Source of the DNA: an uncultured Tenacibaculum sp.
GTDB taxonomy: Bacteria > Bacteroidota > Bacteroidia > Flavobacteriales > Flavobacteriaceae
Assembly (NCBI GenBank): GCA_947497895.1
Contig: CANMIL010000002.1
Coordinates: 372,001-436,000, forward strand
Direction: 5' to 3'
Length of the DNA stretch: 64,000 nucleotides
The position numbers were made by a program, and so were the translations under genes. Every line of letters begins with the position of its first letter. The first letter of the stretch is position 1. Positions 45,612-53,138 of the stretch are shown in pieces. Under the pieces are notes generated by a model. The model saw only the letters and a program-made list of their open reading frames with translations. It did not search any database and had not been told where the DNA came from.

Positions 45612-46334
45612 ATGGAAATTAAGAAAAATCCAAAATCAAATCTTGAAAACTACAGTAAGCTGTTTGTACAGTTAGGTTTGGTTTTAGCTTTATTTATAAC
45701 GTATGTGGCGATTGAAAACAAAACATATGATAAAGAATACGGCGACTTAGGACAAAGTAATATGTCTGCAGACGTTGAAGAAGAAACTATAGAAATACAA
45801 CAGGAGATTACACCTCCACCACAAAATACACCTCCACCTCCAGCACCTGAAAAAATTGAAGTTGTAGAGGATGAGCAAGAAGTAGAAGAAACAATTATTG
45901 AGTCAACTGAAACTGATGAAGCTGAAGCAGTAGTTGTTGAAGAGATTGAAGAGGTAGAAGAGGAAGAAGATGTAGTAGAAGATGTACCTTTCTCAATTAT
46001 TGAAGATGTACCTGTATTCCCTGGCTGTAAAGGAACAAAAGCACAGAAGAAATCTTGTTTAAATAATAAAATGAACAAGCACATTCAAAGATATTTTGAT
46101 GCTGACTTAGCCAATGAATTAGGTTTATCTCCAGGAAAGAAAAGAATTTACCTTGTTTTCAAAATAGGGAAAACTGGTAATATAGAAGATATTCAAGCAA
46201 GAGCTCCACACCCAAGGTTAAAGCAAGAGGCCATCCGTATTGCTAAAAAATTACCTAAAATGGAGCCAGGAAAGCAAAGAGGAAGACCTGTACGTGTAGG
46301 ATATACATTACCTATTACATTTAACGTAGAGTAG
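45612..46334 (+). CDS. Energy transducer TonB, paralogue 1
   Basis: A 240-residue TonB-type protein. One N-terminal helix (residues about 18-35, LFVQLGLVLALFITYVAI) anchors it in the inner membrane for contact with ExbB/ExbD. A proline-rich stretch (PPPQNTPPPPAPEK) and an acidic spacer rich in Val-Glu lead to the C-terminal TonB domain (about 130-240), which reaches TonB-dependent receptors in the outer membrane. Conserved motifs shared with the next gene are RYFDADLANELGL, RAPHPRLKQEA and YTLPITFNVE. No exbB/exbD genes lie nearby. A partial -7 box (TAAATTAG) precedes it. Confidence 0.88.
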   Translation: MEIKKNPKSNLENYSKLFVQLGLVLALFITYVAIENKTYDKEYGDLGQSNMSADVEEETIEIQQEITPPPQNTPPPPAPEKIEVVEDEQEVEETIIESTETDEAEAVVVEEIEEVEEEEDVVEDVPFSIIEDVPVFPGCKGTKAQKKSCLNNKMNKHIQRYFDADLANELGLSPGKKRIYLVFKIGKTGNIEDIQARAPHPRLKQEAIRIAKKLPKMEPGKQRGRPVRVGYTLPITFNVE

Positions 46335-46359
46335 TCTTTGAAAATTTAAGATATTTTTA

Positions 46360-46390
46360 AAAAAAGCAACCAAATTGGTTGCTTTTTTTT
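46360..46390 (+). terminator. Rho-independent terminator between the TonB paralogues
   Basis: Stem aaaagcaacca/tggttgctttt with A-run and eight T, so the second TonB gene needs its own promoter. Confidence 0.9.
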
Positions 46391-46391
46391 A

Positions 46392-46408
46392 TTGGCATGT
46401 TTCTTGTA
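46392..46408 (+). promoter_or_regulatory. Sigma-54-like -24/-12 promoter for TonB paralogue 2
   Basis: TTGGCATG-TTTC-TTGTA fits the RpoN consensus YTGGCACG-N4-TTGCW with exact spacing, T replacing C at two positions. Predicted start near 46418 and ATG at 46443. Confidence 0.6.
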
Positions 46409-46442
46409 TTGAAGATATAATTATAACTTAAATTCAATCACT

Positions 46443-47195
46443 ATGAAAATGCAAAAAAAACATTCAAGAAAACAATTGGAGAAGTTCTCAACTATTTTTA
46501 CTCAACTAGGGTTGGTTCTCGCGCTGTTTATAGTCTATGTTTTGGTAGAGTATGAATCCGAGAAAAAAGAAAATGTTGCAGTGGTTACTCACGAGTCAGA
46601 TCCAGGTGAAGTTTATAATTTTGACCGACCTGTTGTTTTTGTAAAGGATGTTCCTAAAAAAAAGGCGCCCCAAGTAAAAAGAAAACCACCTGTAGATTTA
46701 ACAGATATACAAGTAGTCGATAATAAGGAAGACCTGAGAGATGTAATCGATTTACCGTCTAACGAAGATAAACCTGCTATTGATATTAGTACATTGGATG
46801 AAGTTTCTGATGGAGATGAGATAGAGAAAAGTGACGATCCAGTGTCAATGAGAAGCATTCAGAATGCACCTGTATTTAAAGGTTGTGAAGGTTTAAATGA
46901 GAAAGAAGGAAGAATTTGTTTAGAGAAAAAAATGAAGCAATATGTACGCCGTTATTTCGATGCGGATTTGGCGAATGACCTTGGAATGAGATCAGGGAAG
47001 TACAATATTTACACGCAATTCGTAATAGATAAGCAAGGAAATATTTCAGATGTAAAAATTAGAGCACCCCACGCGCGACTTAAAAAGGAAGTCAATAAAG
47101 TAATTAGCAAACTCCCACAGTTCACGCCAGGTAAGCAAAATAGCAAACCTGTGAAAGTTAGCTATATGTTACCTATTACTTTTATGGTACAGTAG
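46443..47195 (+). CDS. Energy transducer TonB, paralogue 2
   Basis: A 250-residue TonB-type protein, tandem paralogue of the gene before it. Anchor helix at about residues 17-36 (STIFTQLGLVLALFIVYVLV), a spacer with KKKAPQVKRKPP, and a C-terminal TonB domain with RYFDADLANDLGM, RAPHARLKKEV and YMLPITFMVQ. The spacer differs strongly: basic at first and then acidic, with no long proline run as in paralogue 1. With a sigma-54-like promoter of its own and a terminator on each side, it is probably used under other conditions than paralogue 1. The start could also be the ATG two codons later. Confidence 0.88.
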   Translation: MKMQKKHSRKQLEKFSTIFTQLGLVLALFIVYVLVEYESEKKENVAVVTHESDPGEVYNFDRPVVFVKDVPKKKAPQVKRKPPVDLTDIQVVDNKEDLRDVIDLPSNEDKPAIDISTLDEVSDGDEIEKSDDPVSMRSIQNAPVFKGCEGLNEKEGRICLEKKMKQYVRRYFDADLANDLGMRSGKYNIYTQFVIDKQGNISDVKIRAPHARLKKEVNKVISKLPQFTPGKQNSKPVKVSYMLPITFMVQ

Positions 47196-47202
47196 TGATA
47201 AA

Positions 47203-47236
47203 AAAAAACTCAGTTAATTAAATTAACTGAGTTTTT
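47203..47236 (+). terminator. Rho-independent terminator after TonB paralogue 2
   Basis: Long stem actcagttaatt/aattaactgagt with A-run and T-run; the T-run runs into the next gene's promoter box. Confidence 0.9.
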
Positions 47237-47244
47237 TACATTTG
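47237..47244 (+). promoter_or_regulatory. Bacteroidota -7 box (TACATTTG) for the acetyltransferase, leaderless
   Basis: TACATTTG matches TAnnTTTG and ends five bases before the ATG at 47250. The transcript would start at or next to the start codon. Confidence 0.5.
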
Positions 47245-47249
47245 TACTT

Positions 47250-47846
47250 ATGGATATTAACAAAGAATACTTTGCTCATGAAACTTCAATAATCGATAAT
47301 GGATGTTTAATTGGAAGTGGAACAAAAATATGGCACTTCAGCCATATAATGCCAAATGCTGAAATAGGTCAGAATTGTAATATTGGGCAGAATGTTGTTG
47401 TATCTCCTAATGTTGTTCTTGGAAAGAATGTGAAGGTTCAGAACAACGTTTCCATTTATACCGGGGTAATATGCGAGGATAATGTGTTTTTAGGTCCTTC
47501 AATGGTGTTTACGAACATAACTAACCCAAGGAGTGAAATCAATCGTAAAAACGAATTTAAAGCCACTCTAGTGAAACATGGAGCTTCTATTGGAGCGAAT
47601 GCTACTATTATTTGTGGTATTACTATTGGAGAATATGCATTAATTGGAGCAGGTACGGTGGTAACCAAAGACGTTCCTAAGTATGGATTGGTTGTTGGTA
47701 ACCCTTCAAAACAAATTGGATGGGTAAGTAAGTACGGTCATCGATTAAATTTCGATGAAAAAGGTGAAGCAATTTGCTCTGAATCGGGAGTTTTGTACGT
47801 ACTAGAGAACGATATTGTACGTATTGAAAATCAAAAGATTAACTAA
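47250..47846 (+). CDS. Left-handed beta-helix acetyltransferase, WbpD/WlbB-like
   Basis: A 198-residue hexapeptide-repeat enzyme. Repeats such as [20 protein letters not shown] and [22 protein letters not shown] build the left-handed beta-helix; N-terminal [15 protein letters not shown] and [10 protein letters not shown] are signatures of UDP-2-acetamido-3-amino-uronate N-acetyltransferase (WbpD/WlbB). Members acetylate the 3-amino group while making diacetamido sugars for surface polysaccharides. The partner genes (wbpA, wbpB, wbpE) are not in the window, so the enzyme acts remotely or has another substrate. The promoter box is so close that the mRNA would be leaderless. Confidence 0.85.
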   Translation: MDINKEYFAHETSIIDNGCLIGSGTKIWHFSHIMPNAEIGQNCNIGQNVVVSPNVVLGKNVKVQNNVSIYTGVICEDNVFLGPSMVFTNITNPRSEINRKNEFKATLVKHGASIGANATIICGITIGEYALIGAGTVVTKDVPKYGLVVGNPSKQIGWVSKYGHRLNFDEKGEAICSESGVLYVLENDIVRIENQKIN

Positions 47847-47879
47847 TATTAGAAAAATGTAAAATTTTTGCAAAAAATA

Positions 47880-47910
47880 TTTGCGTAAAAGAAAAAGTTT
47901 ATTAAATTTG
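47880..47910 (+). promoter_or_regulatory. Full Bacteroidota promoter (TTTG-N19-TAAATTTG) with no gene behind it
   Basis: TTTG at 47880-47883, 19 bases of spacer, then TAAATTTG at 47903-47910. This is the best match to the -33/-7 consensus in the window. It lies between convergent genes, so it drives no recognised coding gene. Confidence 0.6.
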
Positions 47911-47914
47911 TCAT

Positions 47915-47995
47915 GTGGTTGAATAAACCACTTTCTTTTTCTTTTTCATAGCAATTTTTCCCACTCAGTCTTTTTTGAGTGGGTTTTGTTTTTTT
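47915..47995 (+). ncRNA. Candidate small RNA between convergent genes
   Basis: Downstream of the promoter at 47880-47910 comes a perfect six-base hairpin gtggtt-gaata-aaccac (47915-47931), a pyrimidine-rich single strand, and a terminator stem cccactca/tgagtggg (47960-47983) with a T-rich tail to 47995. The predicted transcript is about 80 bases. A 12-codon frame from ATG 47913 (MWLNKPLSFSFS) is also present but starts at or before the predicted start site. The terminator could instead belong to the acetyltransferase gene, in which case the promoter match is by chance. Confidence 0.4.
47960..47995 (+). terminator. Rho-independent terminator, plus strand
   Basis: Stem cccactca (47960-47967) pairs with tgagtggg (47976-47983), followed by ttttgttttttt. 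It overlaps the last codons of the minus-strand lacI-type gene. Confidence 0.85.
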
Positions 47996-49028
47996 AGTAA
48001 GTTTTTGTTGGTCTTGTCGATTCGCGGATAACTAAATCGGTTTTGATAACTTTTGTTTCGTTTTTGTTAACATTCCCTTTTCTTTCCAATTTATTAATTA
48101 GCATTTCAGCCGCAGTAGCTCCCATGATTTCACCATGTTGACTTACCGTAGTCATTTTCGGACTTGAGTGTCGAGCTAATATTCCATTAGAAAAAGAAAT
48201 TACAGAAAAATCTTGCGGAATTTTGTACCCCATTCTTGTAGCTACTTTCATCGCCGCAACAGCTGAAGATTCATCAGTGGTAATAACGCTATCTATTTTA
48301 TTGTTTTTAAAGATTGGATCTAAAATAGCTTCGTATTTTTTATAATCCTCTTCAACAATATTTATCACTAGGTTTTTATTTAAAGGAATGTTTAAGTCTT
48401 CCAAACCTTTCAAATAACCTAAATATCGTCGTTCCCCAATTTTTAAATCACTGATGGTAGAAATAAAAGCAATGTTTTTATGTCCAGTTTTGTACAAGTG
48501 TTTAACCGTGGTAACAGTTCCTTCAAAATCGTTAGTAATTACCTTGTCGCAGTCAATATCTTGAGCAACTCTATCAAACATTACGATCGGAACTCCACTA
48601 TCGATAGTGTCTTGAAAATGTTCAAAACTTCTTTTTTTGATTGTTTCTTCAGCCAAAGATAAGATCAAACCATCAATACTACCATTAGACAGCATTCGTA
48701 TCGTTTCTACTTCTTTGTCGTACGATTCATTAGAAATACAAGAAATGATTTTATAGCCATTTTCACTTGCAACTGTTTCAATTCCATTAAATACCTGAGC
48801 TAAAAAGTAATTCAGCATGTTAGGAATTAAAATACCAATCGTTTTGGTTTTTTTGTTTTTTAAGTTAACAGCGGTGATATTGGGTCTATAATTGTTTTCT
48901 TTCGCAAATTTTCTGATTTTTTCTTTTGTTGTCTCACTAATTTCATAGCTATCGTTTAAAGCTTTTGAAACCGTTGAAATCGAAACACCAAGATGTTTAG
49001 CTATGTCTTTAATTGTTAGCCTTTTCAT
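47994..49028 (-). CDS. LacI-family transcriptional regulator
   Basis: A 344-residue LacI-type repressor. The N-terminal helix-turn-helix (residues 1-25, TIKDIAKHLGVSISTVSKAL) is followed by the hinge (NYRPNITAVNLKNKKTKTIGILIPN) and a periplasmic-binding-protein-like effector domain (FISTISDLKIGERRYLGYLKGL, TTDESSAVAAMKVATRMGY). It binds DNA and probably a sugar or nucleotide. The regulated locus is not identified: the nearest genes on its upstream side are the glycosyltransferases, whose last stop codon lies 62 bases away. The inverted repeat 49065-49091 in that gap may be its operator. Confidence 0.9.
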   Translation of the reverse strand: MKRLTIKDIAKHLGVSISTVSKALNDSYEISETTKEKIRKFAKENNYRPNITAVNLKNKKTKTIGILIPNMLNYFLAQVFNGIETVASENGYKIISCISNESYDKEVETIRMLSNGSIDGLILSLAEETIKKRSFEHFQDTIDSGVPIVMFDRVAQDIDCDKVITNDFEGTVTTVKHLYKTGHKNIAFISTISDLKIGERRYLGYLKGLEDLNIPLNKNLVINIVEEDYKKYEAILDPIFKNNKIDSVITTDESSAVAAMKVATRMGYKIPQDFSVISFSNGILARHSSPKMTTVSQHGEIMGATAAEMLINKLERKGNVNKNETKVIKTDLVIRESTRPTKTY

Positions 49029-49064
49029 AAAAAATTAGGAAATAGTGAAAAACAATAATACGAA

Positions 49065-49091
49065 AATCCATTAATATGAGCACAATGGATT
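49065..49091. promoter_or_regulatory. Inverted repeat between LacI-type gene and glycosyltransferase operon
   Basis: AATCCATT (49065-49072) and AATGGATT (49084-49091) form an eight-base perfect inverted repeat with an 11-base gap. It overlaps the end of the mannosyltransferase gene and lies 37 bases upstream of the LacI-type gene. It could be an autoregulatory operator or a weak terminator hairpin. Confidence 0.45.
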
Positions 49092-50448
49092 AGGTTAGCT
49101 TTGTCTTAAAATTAGGTTTTATAATATTTAATTCATAGAAAAAGGCTGAAAAAACTATTAAATATTCAATAAAAACAAAAAATAAATTCTCTTTCCATGG
49201 TGTGTTGGCATAGGCCTGATAGCTGAAAATTATAACCAGACTCCATAGGAGTGGAAAGCGATATTTTGTAAAAACACTTAAAATTAATAAGGTAGCTAAA
49301 TACCAGGGATGAACTGTTGTAGAAATGAAATAGTAAAAAGATAAAGACAATAGCATTGCCGTTATTAATTCTTGCATTTTTTCATTTTTTCTCAAAAAGG
49401 TTATACATAAAATGAATATAATAGCGATTAAAGGAATTATTTTACCTATGATAGCTATTTCATTATACCCTCGAAAAAGATAGCCAATTTCTCTTGCTAG
49501 GTAGTAAAAACTAGCATTGAACTCAAAACTTCTAAACCAAAGACCAACAGAATTACCATAATTAGCCAGAAACTCTCCAGAAGTGAAAGGAATAAAAGTG
49601 GCCAAAAGTGTTATTAAGGTAACGATATAAAAACCCACTAGTTTTTTAGCTCCGTTGAAAAAAGAAACTTTATTATTAATAAAACGGTTAAAAAATATTG
49701 GTAAAAAGAGTAAAGGAATCAGTTTTACCGATATTGATAAGGCCAAAAATATAGCAGATAGCATCCATTTTCCTTTCGATAATTTATATAGAGAAAGGAC
49801 AAGGAAAAATAGCATTACGGGTTCAAAATGTAAATTTCCGGTTAACTCAATAATAACAAACGGATTCAAAATATATATGAATACGTTTTCTACGGGGAGT
49901 TGCATTCGTTCTAAGAGTTTTTTACCATAGAAAAGAATTCCAATATCAGCTCCAATAATTAAAGCATGCATAACAATTACAGATACTAAAATACTTTGGT
50001 TACCTATTAAAGCAGCAATATAAAAACAGAGTTGATTAATAGGAGGGTAGTTGGTAAAGTGACTCCCATTCATTTCTCCCATTCCTTTATAAAGTTCAGC
50101 AGCTTCATTTACGGGCTGCTTTCCTAATTCAATAAATGTTTCTGGTAAAGAGAGGTATGGATTAAATCCTTCGAAAAGCATTCTTCCATCCCAAATAAAG
50201 CGATAAAAATCTTGTGATAGATTCGGTAGGGCGAATAAAAATACCAGTCGGAATAGTATAGAAACACCAGCTAAATAGGAAAAGTCTTGTTTTTTTACAT
50301 GTAATAAAAAATAAGAGACAGTAAATAGGCTTCCCCATAAAGCTAACAGCCAGTAAAAAGAAGTTCTTTCAAGGAAATATGCAAATAAGAAATATAGAAT
50401 TAAGATAACTCCTGTTAACAAAAAACTATATTTCTCAATGAACTTCAT
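49090..50448 (-). CDS. GT-C-type membrane glycosyltransferase (mannosyltransferase-like, GT87/DUF2029)
   Basis: A 452-residue polytopic membrane protein with about ten helices. The first extracytoplasmic loop carries DFYRFIWDGRMLFEGFNPYLS, with the acidic residue pair typical of GT-C enzymes that use polyprenol-phosphate sugars. Further loops contain NYPPINQLCFYIAAL and ILNPFVIIELTGNLHFEP. Closest type by eye is the GT87/DUF2029 or mannosyltransferase group. It is the last gene of the six-gene run and overlaps the previous gene by one base, following a dolichol-phosphate-type GT2 that would supply the lipid-linked sugar. Confidence 0.75.
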   Translation of the reverse strand: MKFIEKYSFLLTGVILILYFLFAYFLERTSFYWLLALWGSLFTVSYFLLHVKKQDFSYLAGVSILFRLVFLFALPNLSQDFYRFIWDGRMLFEGFNPYLSLPETFIELGKQPVNEAAELYKGMGEMNGSHFTNYPPINQLCFYIAALIGNQSILVSVIVMHALIIGADIGILFYGKKLLERMQLPVENVFIYILNPFVIIELTGNLHFEPVMLFFLVLSLYKLSKGKWMLSAIFLALSISVKLIPLLFLPIFFNRFINNKVSFFNGAKKLVGFYIVTLITLLATFIPFTSGEFLANYGNSVGLWFRSFEFNASFYYLAREIGYLFRGYNEIAIIGKIIPLIAIIFILCITFLRKNEKMQELITAMLLSLSFYYFISTTVHPWYLATLLILSVFTKYRFPLLWSLVIIFSYQAYANTPWKENLFFVFIEYLIVFSAFFYELNIIKPNFKTKLT

Positions 50449-51938
50449 TAAGCTTTAGAAAAAAGAGATTTAAAGAATACATATCCAAAACCAATAAATA
50501 GCATTAAGTGGAAAGGAAATAATCCAAAATCACCACCTTGATCTCCAACAATAAAAGCGCTATACATTCCGAAAGCAAAATACAATGCTAATAAACCTTC
50601 GATAATAACATTTATAGATGGCTTGTTTCGAATATATTTATTGTTTTTCCAACTATCAGTAAGTGATTTTATATTGAATTTAGGTGTTCTTACGAACTCA
50701 CTTTTTTTACCAAAATGGCCCTCTAATACGGCAATAGTATTGTGTAGAGAAAAGCCCATTGCTATGGAGAAAAATGAAAAGAATGCACCAATATATTTTA
50801 TGAAATTCATAAAGCCACCACCATACGTTTTTTTGTACATAAACCAGTAACATACAAAGAAAATAAGCGTACTGATTATGAAGAAACTCATTACTAAAAA
50901 GTAAATTCTTAAGTGAGCATATTCATTTTTAATATACAACATTGGAATACTAAGTATAGCTACCAAGAAAATACAGGTAAACATAGAGCTGTTTAATAAA
51001 TGTAACATTCCATGGATTTTTGTTTTGAAAGGAATGGTTTTACATGTAATAATACGCCTCAACATTTTTTGGAAATTTTCGGCACCTCCTTTGTTCCATC
51101 TAAATTGTTGCGATCGAGCCGCACTAATAATTACAGGAAGCTCGGCAGGTGTTTCAACATTTTCTAAATATTTAAATTTCCATTTTTTTAATTGAGCTCT
51201 ATAACTCAAGTCTAAATCTTCTGTTAAAGTGTCTCCTTCCCAATTTCCTGCATCGTAAATGCATTCTTTACGCCAAATACCAGCAGTACCATTAAAATTG
51301 ATAAAGTGTCCTTGACTATTTCTTCCTACTTGCTCTAAAGTAAAATGAGCATCTAGAGCAAAGGCTTGTATTTTTGTAAGGGTAGAATAATTTCTATTAA
51401 TATGTCCCCAACGAGTTTGAACAACTCCAATTTCTGGATTTTTAAAGAATGGAACTGTTTTTTCTAACCAACAAGGTTTTGGTAAAAAGTCAGCATCAAA
51501 AATGGCAATAAACTCTCCTTTAGCAATTTTCAATCCTTCTTTTAACGCTCCAGCCTTAAATCCTTCTCGATTTTCACGTCGAATATGTTGAATGTCTAAA
51601 CCAGTTTTTTGAAGTTTTTCGATATGTTTTGCTGTAGTTTCCACGGACTCGTCTGTTGAATCATCTAGCACCTGAATCTCAAGTTTGTCACTTGGATAAT
51701 TTATTTTGGCAATATTATCTAACAAACGTTCCATAACGTAAAGCTCGTTATAAACTGGTAATTGAATCGTTACATAAGGAACCTCTTCTGAGTTTGTTAA
51801 ATCAAATTTAGGTGAATTATCTTGTTTTTTTCTTGCTTTTAAATAATTGAAAAGCAGATTTAATTGAGCCAACGCATACATTAAAATAAGAACTAACGAT
51901 ATTGTGTATAGCGCGATTACAATATATTCTAAAATCAT
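50448..51938 (-). CDS. Processive GT2 glycosyltransferase, CesA/CelA-like
   Basis: A 496-residue inner-membrane glycosyltransferase. One N-terminal helix, a cytoplasmic GT2 domain and then about four helices. Motifs of processive beta-glycan synthases are all present: first D in LDDSTDES (about 92), DAD at 148-150, TEDLDLS at 239-245 and the QQFRW substrate-track motif at 277-281. Such enzymes make beta-1,4-glucan, mannan or related chains; glucosylceramide- and mannan-synthase-like members look similar. Substrate is not readable. It is translationally coupled on both sides (one-base overlaps) with the other two glycosyltransferases. No PilZ domain is present. Confidence 0.85.
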   Translation of the reverse strand: MILEYIVIALYTISLVLILMYALAQLNLLFNYLKARKKQDNSPKFDLTNSEEVPYVTIQLPVYNELYVMERLLDNIAKINYPSDKLEIQVLDDSTDESVETTAKHIEKLQKTGLDIQHIRRENREGFKAGALKEGLKIAKGEFIAIFDADFLPKPCWLEKTVPFFKNPEIGVVQTRWGHINRNYSTLTKIQAFALDAHFTLEQVGRNSQGHFINFNGTAGIWRKECIYDAGNWEGDTLTEDLDLSYRAQLKKWKFKYLENVETPAELPVIISAARSQQFRWNKGGAENFQKMLRRIITCKTIPFKTKIHGMLHLLNSSMFTCIFLVAILSIPMLYIKNEYAHLRIYFLVMSFFIISTLIFFVCYWFMYKKTYGGGFMNFIKYIGAFFSFFSIAMGFSLHNTIAVLEGHFGKKSEFVRTPKFNIKSLTDSWKNNKYIRNKPSINVIIEGLLALYFAFGMYSAFIVGDQGGDFGLFPFHLMLFIGFGYVFFKSLFSKA

Positions 51939-52630
51939 TACTTGAAACTGTATTTAAATATCCAACCTAAAATTTTTACGCCTGCAAAGATAGTACCTTT
52001 AACGGTTCCTGAAACTTTTGAAACACCTATTCTGTTTCTATATTTTACAGCGATTTCTTCATAGGTTAATTTCTGTTTTATTGCCTTTAATTGCATTTCA
52101 ACAGTCCAACCATATGTTTTGTCTTCCATGTTTAAATTCAATAGTTTCTCATACTTTATTGCTCTAAATGGACCAAGATCTGTGAATCTAGCTCCAAAAA
52201 AGAGTTTCATTAAAAAAGTAGCAAGCCAGTTTCCAAAAACTTGTTGTGGGGTCATAGCTCCTTTTTCACGTAATTTTTTTACTCTGGCACCAATAACAAA
52301 GTCGATATCCTTATCTATTATTGGTGCAACTATCTCTGTTAACTGTTCAGGATAATCCGAATAATCTCCATCGAGAAATACTAAAATAGTTGGCTTTATT
52401 TCTTTGTTAGCAACATAGTTCATTCCTTTTAAACAAGCATACCCATAGCCTTTTCGTGATTCTTTTAGAACAGTAGCTCCCGCATTTTTAGCATTTAACT
52501 CGGTATTATCGGTAGAATTATTACTTACAACAATTACTTCATCAACTATTGGAGGTATGTCTTTAATTACATTTGCAATAGAATCTTGCTCATTATAAGC
52601 AGGAATAATAACTTTAATTATTTGGTTCAT
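51938..52630 (-). CDS. GT2 glycosyltransferase, DPM1-like (polyprenol-phosphate sugar synthase)
   Basis: A 230-residue GT2 enzyme. N-terminal IKVIIPAYNEQDSIANVI, then NNSTDNT and the catalytic FLDGDYSDYPEQL, with a C-terminal amphipathic segment but no full membrane domain. This is the DPM1/DPG-like type that attaches a nucleotide-activated sugar to a polyprenol phosphate. The DGD/DxD pair and length fit. Its genetic position directly before the processive GT2 and GT-C genes suggests it provides the polyprenol-linked donor for the GT-C enzyme. Sugar identity unknown. Confidence 0.82.
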   Translation of the reverse strand: MNQIIKVIIPAYNEQDSIANVIKDIPPIVDEVIVVSNNSTDNTELNAKNAGATVLKESRKGYGYACLKGMNYVANKEIKPTILVFLDGDYSDYPEQLTEIVAPIIDKDIDFVIGARVKKLREKGAMTPQQVFGNWLATFLMKLFFGARFTDLGPFRAIKYEKLLNLNMEDKTYGWTVEMQLKAIKQKLTYEEIAVKYRNRIGVSKVSGTVKGTIFAGVKILGWIFKYSFK

Positions 52631-52633
52631 TTT

Positions 52634-53116
52634 TTATCTTAAATCATTCAGATCATTCTCCTTTTTAAAGGAAGAAAAATCGGACCATTCATTTATTTTT
52701 TTACCGTCTTTAAACTTAACAGCTTTTATTAATTGCTTTTTACGATAAAGTAAACAATACCCATTCTTTATGTTATCTTTTAGTTGGCATTTATGATTAA
52801 CGTGTCCCTCTTGGTCGTAGTATAACCACCACTTGTTTTGTTTTCCGTTTACAAAATGTCCTTCCTTTTCTTTTTTGCCATCTTTGCGGTAAAAGTACCA
52901 ATAATTTGTAGGAAGATTGTTTTTATAATGCCCTTCTTTTTTTAGTACTTTACTTTTATAATAAAACTTCCAATACTCAATTTTTTTATCTCCAATTTGC
53001 CATCCTTCTTCTTTTAGATTTCCGTTGGAGTAATAACTTTTGTGATATGTTTTTTGTCCCCAAGAATATTCAGAAAAAACGATTAGAAAGAGTAAAAGAG
53101 CACTCTTTCCAATCAT
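52634..53116 (-). CDS. Exported MORN/YwqK-type repeat protein
   Basis: A 160-residue exported protein from the ATG at 53116, giving a signal peptide MIGKSALLLFLIVFSEYSWG; an ATG at 53152 would add 12 residues and overlap the previous gene. The mature part is made of MORN/YwqK-type repeats with the pattern G-x(3-5)-W-x-[FY]-[YF]: KIEYWKFYYKSKVLKKEG, TNYWYFYRKDGKKEKEG and QNKWWLYYDQEGHVNHK. Such repeats form beta-hairpins. YwqK-type proteins are sometimes called antitoxins, but nothing here supports a toxin pair. It sits between the redox genes and the glycosyltransferases with four-base spacing. Confidence 0.75.
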   Translation of the reverse strand: MIGKSALLLFLIVFSEYSWGQKTYHKSYYSNGNLKEEGWQIGDKKIEYWKFYYKSKVLKKEGHYKNNLPTNYWYFYRKDGKKEKEGHFVNGKQNKWWLYYDQEGHVNHKCQLKDNIKNGYCLLYRKKQLIKAVKFKDGKKINEWSDFSSFKKENDLNDLR

Positions 53117-53138
53117 TATATTTTTTAGTTTATATAAC

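Noticed and set aside
45650..46084. Long minus-strand open frame rich in Ser and Thr opposite the TonB gene
   Set aside because: It mirrors the Pro/Glu/Val-rich spacer of TonB; low complexity, no signal, no family and a strong gene on the other strand.
47913..47951. 12-codon frame MWLNKPLSFSFS in the candidate small RNA
   Set aside because: Its ATG is at or upstream of the predicted transcription start and low-complexity Ser/Phe codons come from the pyrimidine run.
52634..53116. MORN/YwqK-type gene as half of a toxin-antitoxin pair
   Set aside because: No small toxin-like partner adjoins. The gene is exported and embedded in a glycosyltransferase run.
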